DNA from: Flavobacteriales bacterium
Lineage (GTDB): Bacteria; Bacteroidota; Bacteroidia; Flavobacteriales_E; Vicingaceae
DNA: 64,000 nt
Direction of reading: 5' to 3'
Assembly: GCA_020635815.1 (NCBI GenBank)
Contig: JACJZB010000001.1
Coordinates: forward strand, 186,001-250,000
The position numbers and the translations under genes are program-made. Below are positions 1-9,390 of the stretch, one piece after another; position 1 is the stretch's first letter, and each line of letters opens with the position of its first letter. The notes under the pieces were generated by a model, which was not told the DNA's origin, ran no database searches, and worked only from the letters and a program-made list of their open reading frames with translations.

Positions 1-2
1 AA

Positions 3-1826
3 ATTACTTTATTATTAGGAATGGCAATAGCTACAACATTTGGGTTTTCTCAAATAATTGTAGATATTACTTCCGCACCTTCTTGTACAAATTTAGAAGG
101 AATTTATAATCATGAATGGGCAAGCAATGACGGTACAGTATCTGGATGGGGTGCTAGTCCAAATATGTTTGTTGGAGCAAATGCAATTGTTGATGGAGAA
201 ATGGTATTGGTTGATGATGGTACATCAGCAGGTGTAAATGATTCATACGGTAATCCAACAATTCAAAATGCATGTGATTCTGCTACATGGACTCAAGATT
301 TAACAGGTAAAGTTGCTGTTTTGTTTAGAGGTGACTGTGAATTTGGTTTAAAAATCTTTAATGCTCAAAAAAGAGGTGCTATTGCTGTAATTGTAATAAA
401 CCATACAGGTGATGCCATTGCTATGGGTGGAGGAACTTATGGACCTAATGTAACTATTCCTGCAGTTATGGTAAGTGAAGTTGATGGTGATGCGATTGCT
501 GCTTGTTTAGGTAATGGAGGTACTATGGAAGTATTTATTGGATCTAAAGTTGGCTTATATGCTAATGATATGGGGACAGGAGCCGCAGATATTGTTATGC
601 CAGAAAGTGCAGCTAATCCATTAGAACTTTCTCAAGATAGTTCAGAGTTTAATATGGATTTAGGTCTTTGGGCGTATAATATTGGTCAAAATGATATGAA
701 TGGTGTTACTGTTACTGCAGAAATTGAGTACATGGGTAACGTTATTCACTCTGTAACTTCTGCTCCAGTTAACTTTAATCAGCCAGATACATCTTTTGTT
801 GATACTCAATATATTGACTTAGGAAATTATGGTAGAAATCCAGCTTGGTTAACAGGTAAATATACTTTAACTTACACACTGAATACTCCTGTTACTGATG
901 ATGAAACTACAGATAACATAGCGTCTTCTGAGTTTTATGTTACTGCAGACAATGTTTACTCTAAATGTAGAATAGATGGTGCTAATGATCCAATCCATAC
1001 TGTAGCATATTCATTAAATGAATCAACTACTCAGTATGATAATTTTGAAACATGTATTCAATTTAGAAGTGCAAATGCTTCAAGATTAGATGCTAAAGGG
1101 ATTACATTCTCTTGTGAGCCAGTTGGACAAACAATGGCTTTCCAAAGTGTAGGAATAAGAATGTATGAATGGAATGATGTTTTTACTGATGCTAATGACC
1201 CTGCATTTCCAACAGCAGGAGGACCTGGTCCTTGGAATGTTAACGAAGTAGGTTCTTCTTCTTATTTATACTTTGATGAAACTGAAGATGGAGTGAATAA
1301 ATATTTAGCTTTTGATCAAGGTAGTATAAATTTAAATGATAACCAACGTTATTTATTCTGTGTTTTTAATGATAGTGATTCATTAAGAATTGGTTTCGAT
1401 GCTCAAATTGATTATACTACTACTGTAGATAATTACTTAGAATATTCTTCTCCAGTTAAGGATTTACCAAATGGTGGTTCAGATGAATGGTATGCTGCTG
1501 GATTTGGATTAGATGTTTCTACAGCGATTACAGTTAAATTTGATGTGTCAACAGGTATTACTACTAATACTGAAGAAACTGTAGCTTTACCTTACCCTAA
1601 CCCAGTTGCTAACTTATTAACTGTACCAGTTAGAAAAAATGTAAAAGGAAATGTTATTGTTGAAGTATATGACCTTACAGGTAAGTTAGTTTTAACTCAA
1701 AATAAGGTTATTGGTACTGAAAAACTTCAAATTAATGTAGCTTCTATTGCTAATGGTTCTTATGTATTTAAAACTACTTTTGCTGATGGAACTACTGATC
1801 AATTTAAAGTATCTGTAAATAGATAA
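3..1826 (+). CDS. Secreted PA-domain protein with T9SS sorting domain (5' partial)
   Basis: The gene begins before the window: the frame is open to base 3 and residues ahead of the first ATG (position 21) form the hydrophobic core of a signal peptide (ITLLLGMAIATTFGFSQ). A protease-associated (PA) domain lies at about residues 60-175 (VAVLFRGDCEFGLKIFNA). A middle beta-rich region follows, then a C-terminal type A T9SS sorting domain of about 80 residues starting at PYPNP. Known biology: such proteins cross the outer membrane by T9SS and lose the C-terminal domain. No catalytic peptidase domain is visible in the part seen, so the substrate and enzymatic role are unknown. It ends just before a strong bidirectional hairpin. 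Confidence 0.85.
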   Translation: MTLLLGMAIATTFGFSQIIVDITSAPSCTNLEGIYNHEWASNDGTVSGWGASPNMFVGANAIVDGEMVLVDDGTSAGVNDSYGNPTIQNACDSATWTQDLTGKVAVLFRGDCEFGLKIFNAQKRGAIAVIVINHTGDAIAMGGGTYGPNVTIPAVMVSEVDGDAIAACLGNGGTMEVFIGSKVGLYANDMGTGAADIVMPESAANPLELSQDSSEFNMDLGLWAYNIGQNDMNGVTVTAEIEYMGNVIHSVTSAPVNFNQPDTSFVDTQYIDLGNYGRNPAWLTGKYTLTYTLNTPVTDDETTDNIASSEFYVTADNVYSKCRIDGANDPIHTVAYSLNESTTQYDNFETCIQFRSANASRLDAKGITFSCEPVGQTMAFQSVGIRMYEWNDVFTDANDPAFPTAGGPGPWNVNEVGSSSYLYFDETEDGVNKYLAFDQGSINLNDNQRYLFCVFNDSDSLRIGFDAQIDYTTTVDNYLEYSSPVKDLPNGGSDEWYAAGFGLDVSTAITVKFDVSTGITTNTEETVALPYPNPVANLLTVPVRKNVKGNVIVEVYDLTGKLVLTQNKVIGTEKLQINVASIANGSYVFKTTFADGTTDQFKVSVNR

Positions 1827-1877
1827 TATTATTCTAGATGTTGTCTTGAAATAGGATAACATTGAATAAAAAAATAT

Positions 1878-1910
1878 AGCCGAAGAGGATATTTCCTCTT
1901 CGGCTTTTTT
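1878..1910. terminator. Bidirectional intrinsic terminator
   Basis: A perfect 12-bp stem (AGCCGAAGAGGA / TCCTCTTCGGCT) with loop TATT is followed by T6 on the plus strand. It separates the secreted protein gene from the convergent ruvC and is flanked by A-rich sequence on the left, so it can serve both strands. Confidence 0.85.
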
Positions 1911-1965
1911 ATGTTTAAGATAAGACATTCTTTTTTAAGAAATCTGAACCTTTTCTTTGTTGAAT

Positions 1966-2520
1966 TTAAGACTTACTTCTTTTAGGGTTTTGTTTTACAA
2001 AAGATTCCCACCCTGAATAGTTCTTTTCTGAAACAGGTTTTCCCATTTGAAAATAATGACAAACGGCAGCTGCTAAACCATCGGAAGCATCTAAGTATTT
2101 TGTATCAATTTTTATTTTTAGTAAATTTTCGAGCATACCAGCAACTTGCTCTTTTGAAGATGTTCCTTTTCCAGTAATGGATTGTTTTATTTTTTTAGGA
2201 GCATATTCCGTAATAGGAATGTTCTTAGAAAGCGAAGCGGCAATAGAAACCCCTTGAGCTCTACCCAATTTTAACATCGATTGTGGATTTTTACCTAAAA
2301 AAGGAGCTTCAATGGCAACTTCATCTGGCTTATATTCATTAATTAAGTAAGTTGTTCGCTCAAATATTTTTTGTAATTTCAAAAAATGAGTGCTGAGTTT
2401 ACTTAACTCAATAGCACCCATTGCTATTAATTTCATTTTATTGTCAACAATATGAATAATACCATATCCCATCACGTTTGTTCCGGGATCAATTCCTAAT
2501 ATTATTTTATCTTTAACCAC
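1966..2520 (-). CDS. ruvC: Crossover junction endodeoxyribonuclease RuvC
   Basis: RuvC cuts Holliday junctions made by homologous recombination, working with RuvAB. The RNase H-like catalytic acidic residues are present: Asp in ILGIDPGT near the N-terminus, Glu in VAIEAPF, and the Asp pair in YLDASDGLAAAV near the C-terminus. I prefer a GTG start at 2520, giving 184 aa (MVKDKIILGIDPG), which matches usual RuvC length. An in-frame ATG at 2556 would add 12 atypical residues and overlap the divergent gene. A weak -7-like box (AATATTTG at 2561-2554) would also place that ATG inside the promoter. The divergent flippase-like gene starts only 13 bp away. Confidence 0.9.
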   Translation of the reverse strand: MVKDKIILGIDPGTNVMGYGIIHIVDNKMKLIAMGAIELSKLSTHFLKLQKIFERTTYLINEYKPDEVAIEAPFLGKNPQSMLKLGRAQGVSIAASLSKNIPITEYAPKKIKQSITGKGTSSKEQVAGMLENLLKIKIDTKYLDASDGLAAAVCHYFQMGKPVSEKNYSGWESFVKQNPKRSKS

Positions 2521-2533
2521 TTTAAACTTACAA

Positions 2534-3472
2534 TTGAATAAAGAAACAATATACAAATATTTTAATTTAATTTTTAAGATTCTTATAGGGGTATTTGCCT
2601 TTGCTTATGTAGTTGCTAAAATTAGGTCAGCACTAATCCAAAATGGAGCAGATTTATGCACTATAAAAATAGAATATAGTTTTGTAGTTATGGTATTAGT
2701 GCTAATGTTAATTAACTGGGGATTAGAATCATACAAGTGGAAATGGTTGATTCAGGAACACATTAAAATATCATTCTTTAAAGCCTTTGGTTTAGTGTTA
2801 TCTGGAATTACAATTAGTATAATTACTCCTAACAGAATTGGTGAAATACCAGGTAGAGTTTTTTTGTTAAACAATACCGAATTTCGAAAGGATTTGATTT
2901 GGAAAACCTCATTCGGAGCTTTTTCTCAATTAGCGGTTACGATACTTATTGGTACTTCAGCTCTCTACCTCACATCTGAATACTTCATTGAATATTTTTC
3001 AAATAGCCTAGTTATAATGTTATTGATAGGTGTACTTATTCTTATATTACTTTTTATTTTTTTTCAAAAAATACCTTCATTACTCAGCAAAATCCCATTT
3101 TTTAATAAAATGGGGTCCGAAAACATCCATTTATCTTTTGTAGAAATAATAAAGCTTTTACTTTTAAGTAGCTTGAGGTATGGTGTTTTTTGTTTGCAGT
3201 TTTGGTTGGTGCTAAAAGCTTTTCAAATAGAGTTAATTGGTAACCAAATATTATTGATACCGGTATGTTTTTTTATGGCATCAATAATACCAACCATGCT
3301 ATTGTCGGAAATTGGAGTTAGAAGTTCGGTTGCTGTTTTTGTTTTTGGTATGATTTCAGATAATGTAATTGCAATAATACTAGCTTCTTTACTACTGTGG
3401 ATTATAAATATTGCAACCCCTGCTATGTTTGGTTTATTTAATTTAAAGCAGTTAACTATTTTAAAAAATTAA
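2534..3472 (+). CDS. Flippase-like / lysylphosphatidylglycerol synthase TM-domain protein
   Basis: A 312-aa integral membrane protein with roughly seven or eight hydrophobic segments, matching the UPF0104/PF03706 flippase-like family (conserved GITISIITPNRIGEIPGR near residues 93-110). Members include the membrane part of MprF and many uncharacterised proteins; they are thought to move lipids or lipid-linked sugars across the inner membrane. There is no C-terminal aminoacyl-transferase domain. The start is TTG at 2534; no ATG occurs before about residue 50, and using that one would lose the first membrane segment. It sits 1 bp ahead of a glycosyltransferase, so the two probably act on the same lipid or glycan. 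Substrate unknown. Confidence 0.75.
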   Translation: MNKETIYKYFNLIFKILIGVFAFAYVVAKIRSALIQNGADLCTIKIEYSFVVMVLVLMLINWGLESYKWKWLIQEHIKISFFKAFGLVLSGITISIITPNRIGEIPGRVFLLNNTEFRKDLIWKTSFGAFSQLAVTILIGTSALYLTSEYFIEYFSNSLVIMLLIGVLILILLFIFFQKIPSLLSKIPFFNKMGSENIHLSFVEIIKLLLLSSLRYGVFCLQFWLVLKAFQIELIGNQILLIPVCFFMASIIPTMLLSEIGVRSSVAVFVFGMISDNVIAIILASLLLWIINIATPAMFGLFNLKQLTILKN

Positions 3473-3473
3473 G

Positions 3474-4580
3474 TTGTTTGTTTTATTAATCATATTGGTT
3501 TTATTTACAACTATATATAGTGTATTAGTTGTGGTTGCTTTAATTGGTTTTTATAAAATTAAAAATATAAAAGAAAAAAAAAGCGGAACGAATAATAAAA
3601 TATCTGTTGTTATTGCAGCTCGAAACGAAGAGCGAAATATAGAAAGATGTATTGAATCGTTGATAACTCAAGATTTTGATGTTGCTAATTATGAAATAAT
3701 TGTAGTGAACGATCATAGTGAGGATAACACTTTATCTATTTTAAGAGCAATAAGAGCAAATAATTTGGTTGTTTTTTCTTTACCTAAAGGAATTACCTCA
3801 AAAAAAGAGGCGTTGAAATATGGAATTGAAAAAGCACAATACAATACAATTGCCTCAACTGATGCAGATTGTATTTTACCTAATAATTGGTTGAAAACGA
3901 TAGCAACTAATATTGATGAAAATACAGATATGTTGTTAGGTCCTATTATGTTTATTAAAGAAAAAGGATTTTTAAACGCTTTTCAGCAGTTAGACATGAT
4001 GGCAATGCAAACTTTCGAATTTGGAATGCTACATTTTAACAAGCCAATATTAAACAATGGAGCAAATTTATCGTTTAAAACAGACAAATATTACTCCGTA
4101 GATGGTTTTGATAAACACAACACGCCATCAGGTGATGATGTATTTCTTTTAGAAAAATTTAACGCTCAAAATTTTAGTATTAAAGGGATATTAAATAGAC
4201 ATTTTATTGTAGAAACAAAAGCAACAACAAATAGTAATGATTTTTTACATCAACGAATAAGATGGGCTTCTAAAAGTAAATTTTATAAAGGCCGTTTTCT
4301 ACAGTTCATATCAATAAGTATATTTTTTCAAAATATTATCCAACTTTTCATCTATTATCAAGTACTGTTAAGCGAAAATTTTACTGCCATCTATATATTC
4401 TTATTGCTAAGTAAATGGCTTATTGATTTTATATTATTATTTTTGGTTGCTACATTTTTTGATAAAGGTAAATCATTGTTGTATTTTATACCTGTTCAAA
4501 TAATTTATCCATTTTATATAATGGGAGTTAGCGTTGCTTCAATGTTTTTGAAGTTTGAATGGAAAGGCAGAAAATATTAA
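3474..4580 (+). CDS. Family 2 membrane glycosyltransferase
   Basis: A 368-aa GT-A glycosyltransferase. One N-terminal membrane segment (residues 1-25) precedes the GT2 domain (about 40-270). Visible motifs are VVIAARNEERNIERCIESL, the nucleotide-sugar binding VVNDHSEDNT, the DxD-like STDADC, and an RIRW motif (QRIRWASKS) typical of processive or lipid-linked GT2 enzymes. Three C-terminal membrane segments follow. It starts with TTG one base after the flippase-like gene and its stop overlaps the next ATG (TAATG at 4578-4582), so the three genes are translationally linked. The sugar and acceptor cannot be read from sequence. Confidence 0.85.
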   Translation: MFVLLIILVLFTTIYSVLVVVALIGFYKIKNIKEKKSGTNNKISVVIAARNEERNIERCIESLITQDFDVANYEIIVVNDHSEDNTLSILRAIRANNLVVFSLPKGITSKKEALKYGIEKAQYNTIASTDADCILPNNWLKTIATNIDENTDMLLGPIMFIKEKGFLNAFQQLDMMAMQTFEFGMLHFNKPILNNGANLSFKTDKYYSVDGFDKHNTPSGDDVFLLEKFNAQNFSIKGILNRHFIVETKATTNSNDFLHQRIRWASKSKFYKGRFLQFISISIFFQNIIQLFIYYQVLLSENFTAIYIFLLLSKWLIDFILLFLVATFFDKGKSLLYFIPVQIIYPFYIMGVSVASMFLKFEWKGRKY

Positions 4581-5815
4581 TGAGTAAAGAAAGAAAAGAA
4601 ATATATTCTAAATCGTTATCATACCATGCTTGGCAACGGTTAAAAAAGAATAAACTTGCTTTGTTTGGTATTGCTATAATTGGTTTAGCCACTCTTGTTG
4701 CCGTGTTAGGTCCGCTTATTCGCCCAGATTCTACACCTAAAGCAAATGATCAGATTCTAGAAATAACTACGAGAAAACCAGGGTTTACAGTTGATATATT
4801 AAATATCAGAAAAAACGGAGAATTAGAAAAGACAAGTATATGGTCTAAATTCTCAAATGGTTCAGAAACAGGTTATAAGTCAATCCCTATTTATGATTAT
4901 AATTTTGAAGGTAGTAATATTGTTGTAGAAAAATATACTGGAGGAGACGTTAATAACGGACAAATACTAAAGTTTAACTTAGCAGATGTTGTCTATCCTT
5001 TAGATCATAATGAGGTCTCTCAATCAAATGGAAATTTGGAGTTTTATTCAGTAGAAGATGGGAAGTTATCGGTTTCTATTGAAGAGCTTAAAAAAGAAAT
5101 TAAGGCAAATAATATTGAAACGAAGAAGTTTTATTTAGGCACTGATAAATATGGGAGGGATATGCTAAGCCGTTTAATGGCTGGTACATGGATTTCGCTT
5201 TCTGTTGGATTTATTTCAGTTTTTATTTCCCTTTTTATAGGAATAACATTTGGAGCTTTAGCTGGTTATTATAGAGGTTGGATTGATGATATTATTATGT
5301 GGATAATTAATGTAGTATGGTCAATTCCTACGCTTTTATTAGTAATTGCAATTACATTAGCATTAGGTAAAGATTTTTGGCAAGTTTTTGTTGCTGTTGG
5401 GTTAACGATGTGGGTTGAAGTTGCAAGAGTAGTTAGAGGTCAAGTGTTAAGTATTCGTGAGAAAGAGTTTGTTGAAGCAGGTAGAGCTTTAGGATTTAGA
5501 AATGGTAGAATTATTTTTAGACACATTATACCTAATGTTTTAGGGCCAGTAATTGTTATTTCAGCAATAAATTTTGCAGCAGCAATTTTAATTGAAGCAG
5601 GATTAAGTTACTTAGGTATCGGAGCCCAACCTCCACAAGCTACTTGGGGTAAAATGATTTCGGAACACAAAGGATATATTATTACAGGTGATGCTTATTT
5701 AGCAGTTCTACCAGGGGTTGCTATTATTGTTATGGTATTAGCGTTTGTTTTGGTAGGTAATGGTCTTAGAGATGCCTTAGATTCTAAATCAGTAGATGAT
5801 TTACCTGCAGTTTAA
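4580..5815 (+). CDS. ABC transporter permease, OppC/DppC type
   Basis: A 411-aa inner-membrane permease of the peptide/nickel importer class. One membrane segment near residues 25-44 precedes a long extracytoplasmic insert (about 45-195). The BPD_transp_1 domain fills about 200-400 with an EAA-loop (EFVEAGRALGFRNGRIIFRH) that contacts the ATPase. The long insert is common in Bacteroidota homologues. The start is the ATG at 4580, which overlaps the preceding stop and has a purine-rich GGAAAGGCAG upstream; an ATG at 4559 would overlap the upstream gene more. No OppA, OppB, OppD or OppF is nearby, so its partners must be encoded elsewhere. It converges with the AtoE-type gene, sharing 4 bases at the 3' ends. 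Confidence 0.85.
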   Translation: MSKERKEIYSKSLSYHAWQRLKKNKLALFGIAIIGLATLVAVLGPLIRPDSTPKANDQILEITTRKPGFTVDILNIRKNGELEKTSIWSKFSNGSETGYKSIPIYDYNFEGSNIVVEKYTGGDVNNGQILKFNLADVVYPLDHNEVSQSNGNLEFYSVEDGKLSVSIEELKKEIKANNIETKKFYLGTDKYGRDMLSRLMAGTWISLSVGFISVFISLFIGITFGALAGYYRGWIDDIIMWIINVVWSIPTLLLVIAITLALGKDFWQVFVAVGLTMWVEVARVVRGQVLSIREKEFVEAGRALGFRNGRIIFRHIIPNVLGPVIVISAINFAAAILIEAGLSYLGIGAQPPQATWGKMISEHKGYIITGDAYLAVLPGVAIIVMVLAFVLVGNGLRDALDSKSVDDLPAV

Positions 5816-7203
5816 AAAACAATTAAACAACCTAAATAAATAATTCCTCCAATTAACATTAAAAACAGTGTGTAAGGTAAAATTTCTTTTGCTTTAAGAC
5901 CTGTAATTCCTAATAATGGTAAAGCCCAAAATGGTTGTAACATATTTGTTAGTTGATCGCCATAAGCTAAAGCCATAATGCTTTTAGGAAGAGATAACCC
6001 CATTTCTGTGGCTGCTTGTATAATAATAGGACCTTGAACAGCCCATTGTCCACCACCACTTGGTACAAATACATTAACTAAACCAGCACTTAAAAAAGTG
6101 TATAGTGGGTATGTGGTAGCAGTAGAAACTTGAACAAAGAAATTAGAAATTTCGCTTACCAAACCGGAACTTTTCATGATACCCATAATACCAAAATAAA
6201 GAGGAAATTGAATTAATATTCCTACTGCTCCAGATATAGCTTCGTCAGTAGCTTTTAAAAATTGAGTAAAATTCTTATGAAATAAAATAGCTAAAGCAAA
6301 CAATAATAAATTAATATTATTAGGGTTGAAAAAAGCTAAGACGTTATTATCGTACTCAAAAATAATTTTCATGATAATATAACTAAACATTATACCTCCA
6401 AAAAGGATAGAGAATAATGAGGAGTGGTCTAACTTTTCAGCTCCTGTAATTGTTTCTTCAAGAACGATATCTTCATTTGTTTTTTTTAGATTAAAATTGG
6501 CTGATTTTGTTTTTTTACCAATCCAAAACATTGAAAGTGGTAAAATAATAACCAGTAAAACCATTACGGTTAAGTTCATTGAAGAGCCAACGGTTTCCCA
6601 ATATGAAATTTGACTTGGTAACAAATTAATTTGTTCAGGTGAAAAAATTCCAGCCATCATTTCTTTTAGATGATTTGGTTCGGCAACTTTTGCTAAAGAA
6701 GAACCTGATAAACCTCCATGCCATACCATTAAACCCGAATAACCAGCGGCCCCAATTAAAGGATAATTAATTTTAATGTTGTTTTGTTTGGCGTATTCTG
6801 CCACTTTTCGAGCGAAAATAGCTCCGAAAATAAGTCCTAAACCCCAATTAAAAAGTGCTACTAATACTGTTAGTAAAGTAACTAAAGCAGCTGCTTTAGC
6901 GGTTGAATTGCAGCGTTGAACGGCTAAAGAAATAATTTTATTTACTGGTTTTGTTAATGCAAGAACATGACCTAGCACCAACATTAGCATCATTTGTAAG
7001 GCAAAAACCATTAAGCCTGAACTCCAAACGCCTTCTTCCCAGAACTGGAGTAATTTATAGCTATAAGATGAAAAGCTAGTAGTATTTGGTAAAGTGAAAA
7101 CTAACGCAATAAAAAATGTAATAATGGTTAAAATTACGGCAATTGTAAAAGGGGCAGGGAGTAGGTATTTAAAAACTTTAGAATATTTATCCGAAAAACT
7201 CAT
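5812..7203 (-). CDS. atoE: Short-chain fatty acid transporter (AtoE family)
   Basis: A 463-aa protein with about 11-12 hydrophobic segments, matching the AtoE/SCFA_trans family. Conserved stretches include the Gly/Trp-rich AAGYSGLMVWHGGLSGSS and the C-terminal NVFVPSGGGQWAVQGPI. Family members are inferred to take up short-chain fatty acids such as acetoacetate or butyrate, but biochemical proof is sparse. Its ATG overlaps the stop of the upstream flavin reductase gene by one base (TAATG), indicating co-transcription and possible translational coupling. Confidence 0.85.
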   Translation of the reverse strand: MSFSDKYSKVFKYLLPAPFTIAVILTIITFFIALVFTLPNTTSFSSYSYKLLQFWEEGVWSSGLMVFALQMMLMLVLGHVLALTKPVNKIISLAVQRCNSTAKAAALVTLLTVLVALFNWGLGLIFGAIFARKVAEYAKQNNIKINYPLIGAAGYSGLMVWHGGLSGSSLAKVAEPNHLKEMMAGIFSPEQINLLPSQISYWETVGSSMNLTVMVLLVIILPLSMFWIGKKTKSANFNLKKTNEDIVLEETITGAEKLDHSSLFSILFGGIMFSYIIMKIIFEYDNNVLAFFNPNNINLLLFALAILFHKNFTQFLKATDEAISGAVGILIQFPLYFGIMGIMKSSGLVSEISNFFVQVSTATTYPLYTFLSAGLVNVFVPSGGGQWAVQGPIIIQAATEMGLSLPKSIMALAYGDQLTNMLQPFWALPLLGITGLKAKEILPYTLFLMLIGGIIYLGCLIVF

Positions 7204-8042
7204 TATTCACTTAACAATACTTTCCAAGCATTTTCAATTTCACCATTGGCAATTAGCCTTTTTGCTTCGCTATGTTTATCTCCATCAAATTTAGGGTAGT
7301 TTAAGGTTTCAGCTTTTGTTGGTAAAGCTTCTATACTCCCTAGTAAACCTAAATCGTTGCCAGTTAAAATGGTACTATTTCTTATCTCAGCCGGAATTGC
7401 ATCGACTCCCATACCAATAGTTGTAATTGGTTTTTGTATTTCAAACATCGAATCATCATTAGCTCGACAATACCAATTGCCTCCCATACGGCTTACTAAG
7501 TCAATTTTATGTTGATCAATCATTCCACTTTCATCTAAAATATCTTCATTAATGTGAATTTTTAAAACTTCACAAATTACTAAATTACCAGCTCCACCAT
7601 TTTGACCTAGTTCTACAATTTCATTTACTTTACATTCAAACTGAACAGGAGACTCTTTTACTCTATAAGGTTTTATGGTTTCAGAAGCAATTGGGGTTAA
7701 TCCAGATTTTACAAACTCATCAACATCTTTAGCATAAGGAGAACTAGATAGTGATACTTGTTGAACAATATCATAATTCACTACATTAATAACAACTTCT
7801 TTTGTTTCTTTTACATTGTCAAATGTGTTTTTAGTTTCTCCAGTTCTTCCACTTCTTGCAGGTGAAAAAACCAAAATAGGAGGGTTAGCACTGAACACAT
7901 TAAAAAAACTAAATGGGCTTAAGTTTCTATTTCCGTTTTTATCTACTGTACTAGCAAAAGCAATTGGGCGAGGACCTATTGCACCCAGTAGGTAATGATG
8001 TAATTTAGGAACTAGAATTTCTTTTGGATCTACTGTTAGCAT
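7203..8042 (-). CDS. Flavin reductase family protein (FMN-binding split barrel)
   Basis: A 279-aa protein of the flavin-reductase-like domain family. The N-terminal half carries the diagnostic GAIGPRPIAFASTVDKNG and LSPFSFFNVFSANPPILVFS motifs, which bind FMN. Such proteins supply reduced flavin to oxygenases or act as FMN-dependent oxidoreductases; the partner is not identifiable here. The C-terminal ~70 residues (NDLGLLGSIEALPTKAET) are seen in Bacteroidota homologues. It sits 6 bp after the lipoprotein gene and overlaps the transporter gene by one base, all leftward. Confidence 0.85.
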   Translation of the reverse strand: MLTVDPKEILVPKLHHYLLGAIGPRPIAFASTVDKNGNRNLSPFSFFNVFSANPPILVFSPARSGRTGETKNTFDNVKETKEVVINVVNYDIVQQVSLSSSPYAKDVDEFVKSGLTPIASETIKPYRVKESPVQFECKVNEIVELGQNGGAGNLVICEVLKIHINEDILDESGMIDQHKIDLVSRMGGNWYCRANDDSMFEIQKPITTIGMGVDAIPAEIRNSTILTGNDLGLLGSIEALPTKAETLNYPKFDGDKHSEAKRLIANGEIENAWKVLLSE

Positions 8043-8048
8043 AAAAAA

Positions 8049-8852
8049 TTAAGGCATTTCAAGTTCGTAATTAATATCGTAAAGCGTTACTGTAATTTTA
8101 TTATCACAACTACTTCCAAAATTTAACGTTCTTGTTGTTTTTGATTCAGGTTTTACTAATGCTTGACCAGATGATACCCATTCACAATTTCCATTAATGG
8201 TTAATTTATCTACCACCTGAGCAGAAAATGCATTTCCTTTAAAGACTCTACCTGTTGTTGAGCCAGTTATTTCATATACGTCATCATTAAATAATGGCGT
8301 TGCTTCTCCATCAATAATTGCTAACTGATAACTACCTGAGTAAAATATTTTTTGGTTTTGATTGTTTCTAATTTTTACTTCATTAAAGGTGATTGTATAA
8401 GTTGGAAAATTATTAACGATTCCATTGTACTGGTAAGAAATTGTACCGGCAATAAAAGTGAAATCATTTAAAATATAATCGTTAAATGATATTGTGGTTA
8501 CTGTTCCTAAATCATCATAAAAGCCGTTATAGCTTGCATTAATATATCCGTTTCTTGAATTTGATGATGAGCAGTTATTAAAATTTATGCTTAAGGTTTT
8601 GGGGGTTGTTGAACCATCAAAGATTATGGTGTCGCAACCAAAAACAGAAGTAGAATCAACTGTAGTTGAACTTACAATTCCTTGAGAGGTATTTGAAGCT
8701 TGATGAACAATTTTAAAGACATCATAAACTAAACCAGTAGAAAAAGCATAATCTTCACTTGAATTTGTGCTTGTATCATCATCTCTATCAGACTTTTTAC
8801 ACCCAACAATTGTAAAGCAACAAGCTAAAGCGATTAAGAATAATTTTTTCAT
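8049..8852 (-). CDS. Lipoprotein of unknown function
   Basis: A 267-aa protein with a lipoprotein signal (MKKLFLIALACCFTIVGCKK; lipid attachment at Cys18) followed by an Asp/Ser-rich linker. The mature part is predicted to be almost all beta strand, with many Thr, Asn and Ser residues and paired Cys (FGCDTI, NNCSSS, NGNCEW, SSCDNK). I do not recognise a family. Lipid anchoring points to the outer-membrane or surface face. It lies between dihydrofolate reductase and flavin reductase genes in the same direction; nothing suggests that it shares their pathway. Confidence 0.8.
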   Translation of the reverse strand: MKKLFLIALACCFTIVGCKKSDRDDDTSTNSSEDYAFSTGLVYDVFKIVHQASNTSQGIVSSTTVDSTSVFGCDTIIFDGSTTPKTLSINFNNCSSSNSRNGYINASYNGFYDDLGTVTTISFNDYILNDFTFIAGTISYQYNGIVNNFPTYTITFNEVKIRNNQNQKIFYSGSYQLAIIDGEATPLFNDDVYEITGSTTGRVFKGNAFSAQVVDKLTINGNCEWVSSGQALVKPESKTTRTLNFGSSCDNKITVTLYDINYELEMP

Positions 8853-8880
8853 AAAATCATGGATTAATAGATAAACTAAA

Positions 8881-9390
8881 TTAGTTCATTTTTTCATAAA
8901 CAACAAATGAATAAGCGTAAGGGTGTTTTTCATCTTTTTCATGTGCATTAACACTAATTTTTTCCCATAAGTTCTTATCTATTTCAGGAAAGAAAGTATC
9001 AGCTTCAAAATGATGATGCACATGAGTAACATACATTTTATCGATTAAGTTTTTCTCTAAAGCTTCTTTATAAATTTGTCCTCCTCCAATAATAAAAAGT
9101 TCTGTTTCATTGTTTGATTTTGCAAAATCAATAGCACTTTCCAAGTTATAAAATGTAAAGCTCCCTTCATCATTAAAATCGGTTTGACGAGTTAAAACCA
9201 AATTTGTTCGATTAGGTAATGGCCTAAATTTTTGAGGGATAGAAATGTAGTTCTTGCGACCGGTAATAATATGATGTCCAGAGGTTATTTCCCTAAAATA
9301 CTTCATGTCGTTTGGTAATCGCCAAAGTAAATCGTTGTTTAAGCCTATTGCATTGTTATCAGCAATAGCTACTATTAGTGAAATTTTCAT
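8881..9390 (-). CDS. folA: Dihydrofolate reductase
   Basis: A 169-aa DHFR that reduces dihydrofolate to tetrahydrofolate with NADPH. Visible are the N-terminal ISLIVAIADNNAIG, the active-site WRLPNDMKYFR (Asp in NDM equals the catalytic acid), the cofactor motifs TGRKNY and FIIGGGQIY, and a C-terminal YSFVVYEK strand. The start is the ATG at 9390, which overlaps the stop of the M61 peptidase gene as ATGA (9387-9390); an upstream GTG-type extension to 9405 is less likely. No thyA neighbour is present, though folA and thyA are often adjacent in bacteria. Confidence 0.93.
   Translation of the reverse strand: MKISLIVAIADNNAIGLNNDLLWRLPNDMKYFREITSGHHIITGRKNYISIPQKFRPLPNRTNLVLTRQTDFNDEGSFTFYNLESAIDFAKSNNETELFIIGGGQIYKEALEKNLIDKMYVTHVHHHFEADTFFPEIDKNLWEKISVNAHEKDEKHPYAYSFVVYEKMN

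Noticed and set aside
1692..1928. Leftward 78-codon frame over the end of the secreted protein gene
   Set aside because: Lies opposite a T9SS sorting domain and runs through the terminator; low-complexity Ser/Ile/Lys composition.
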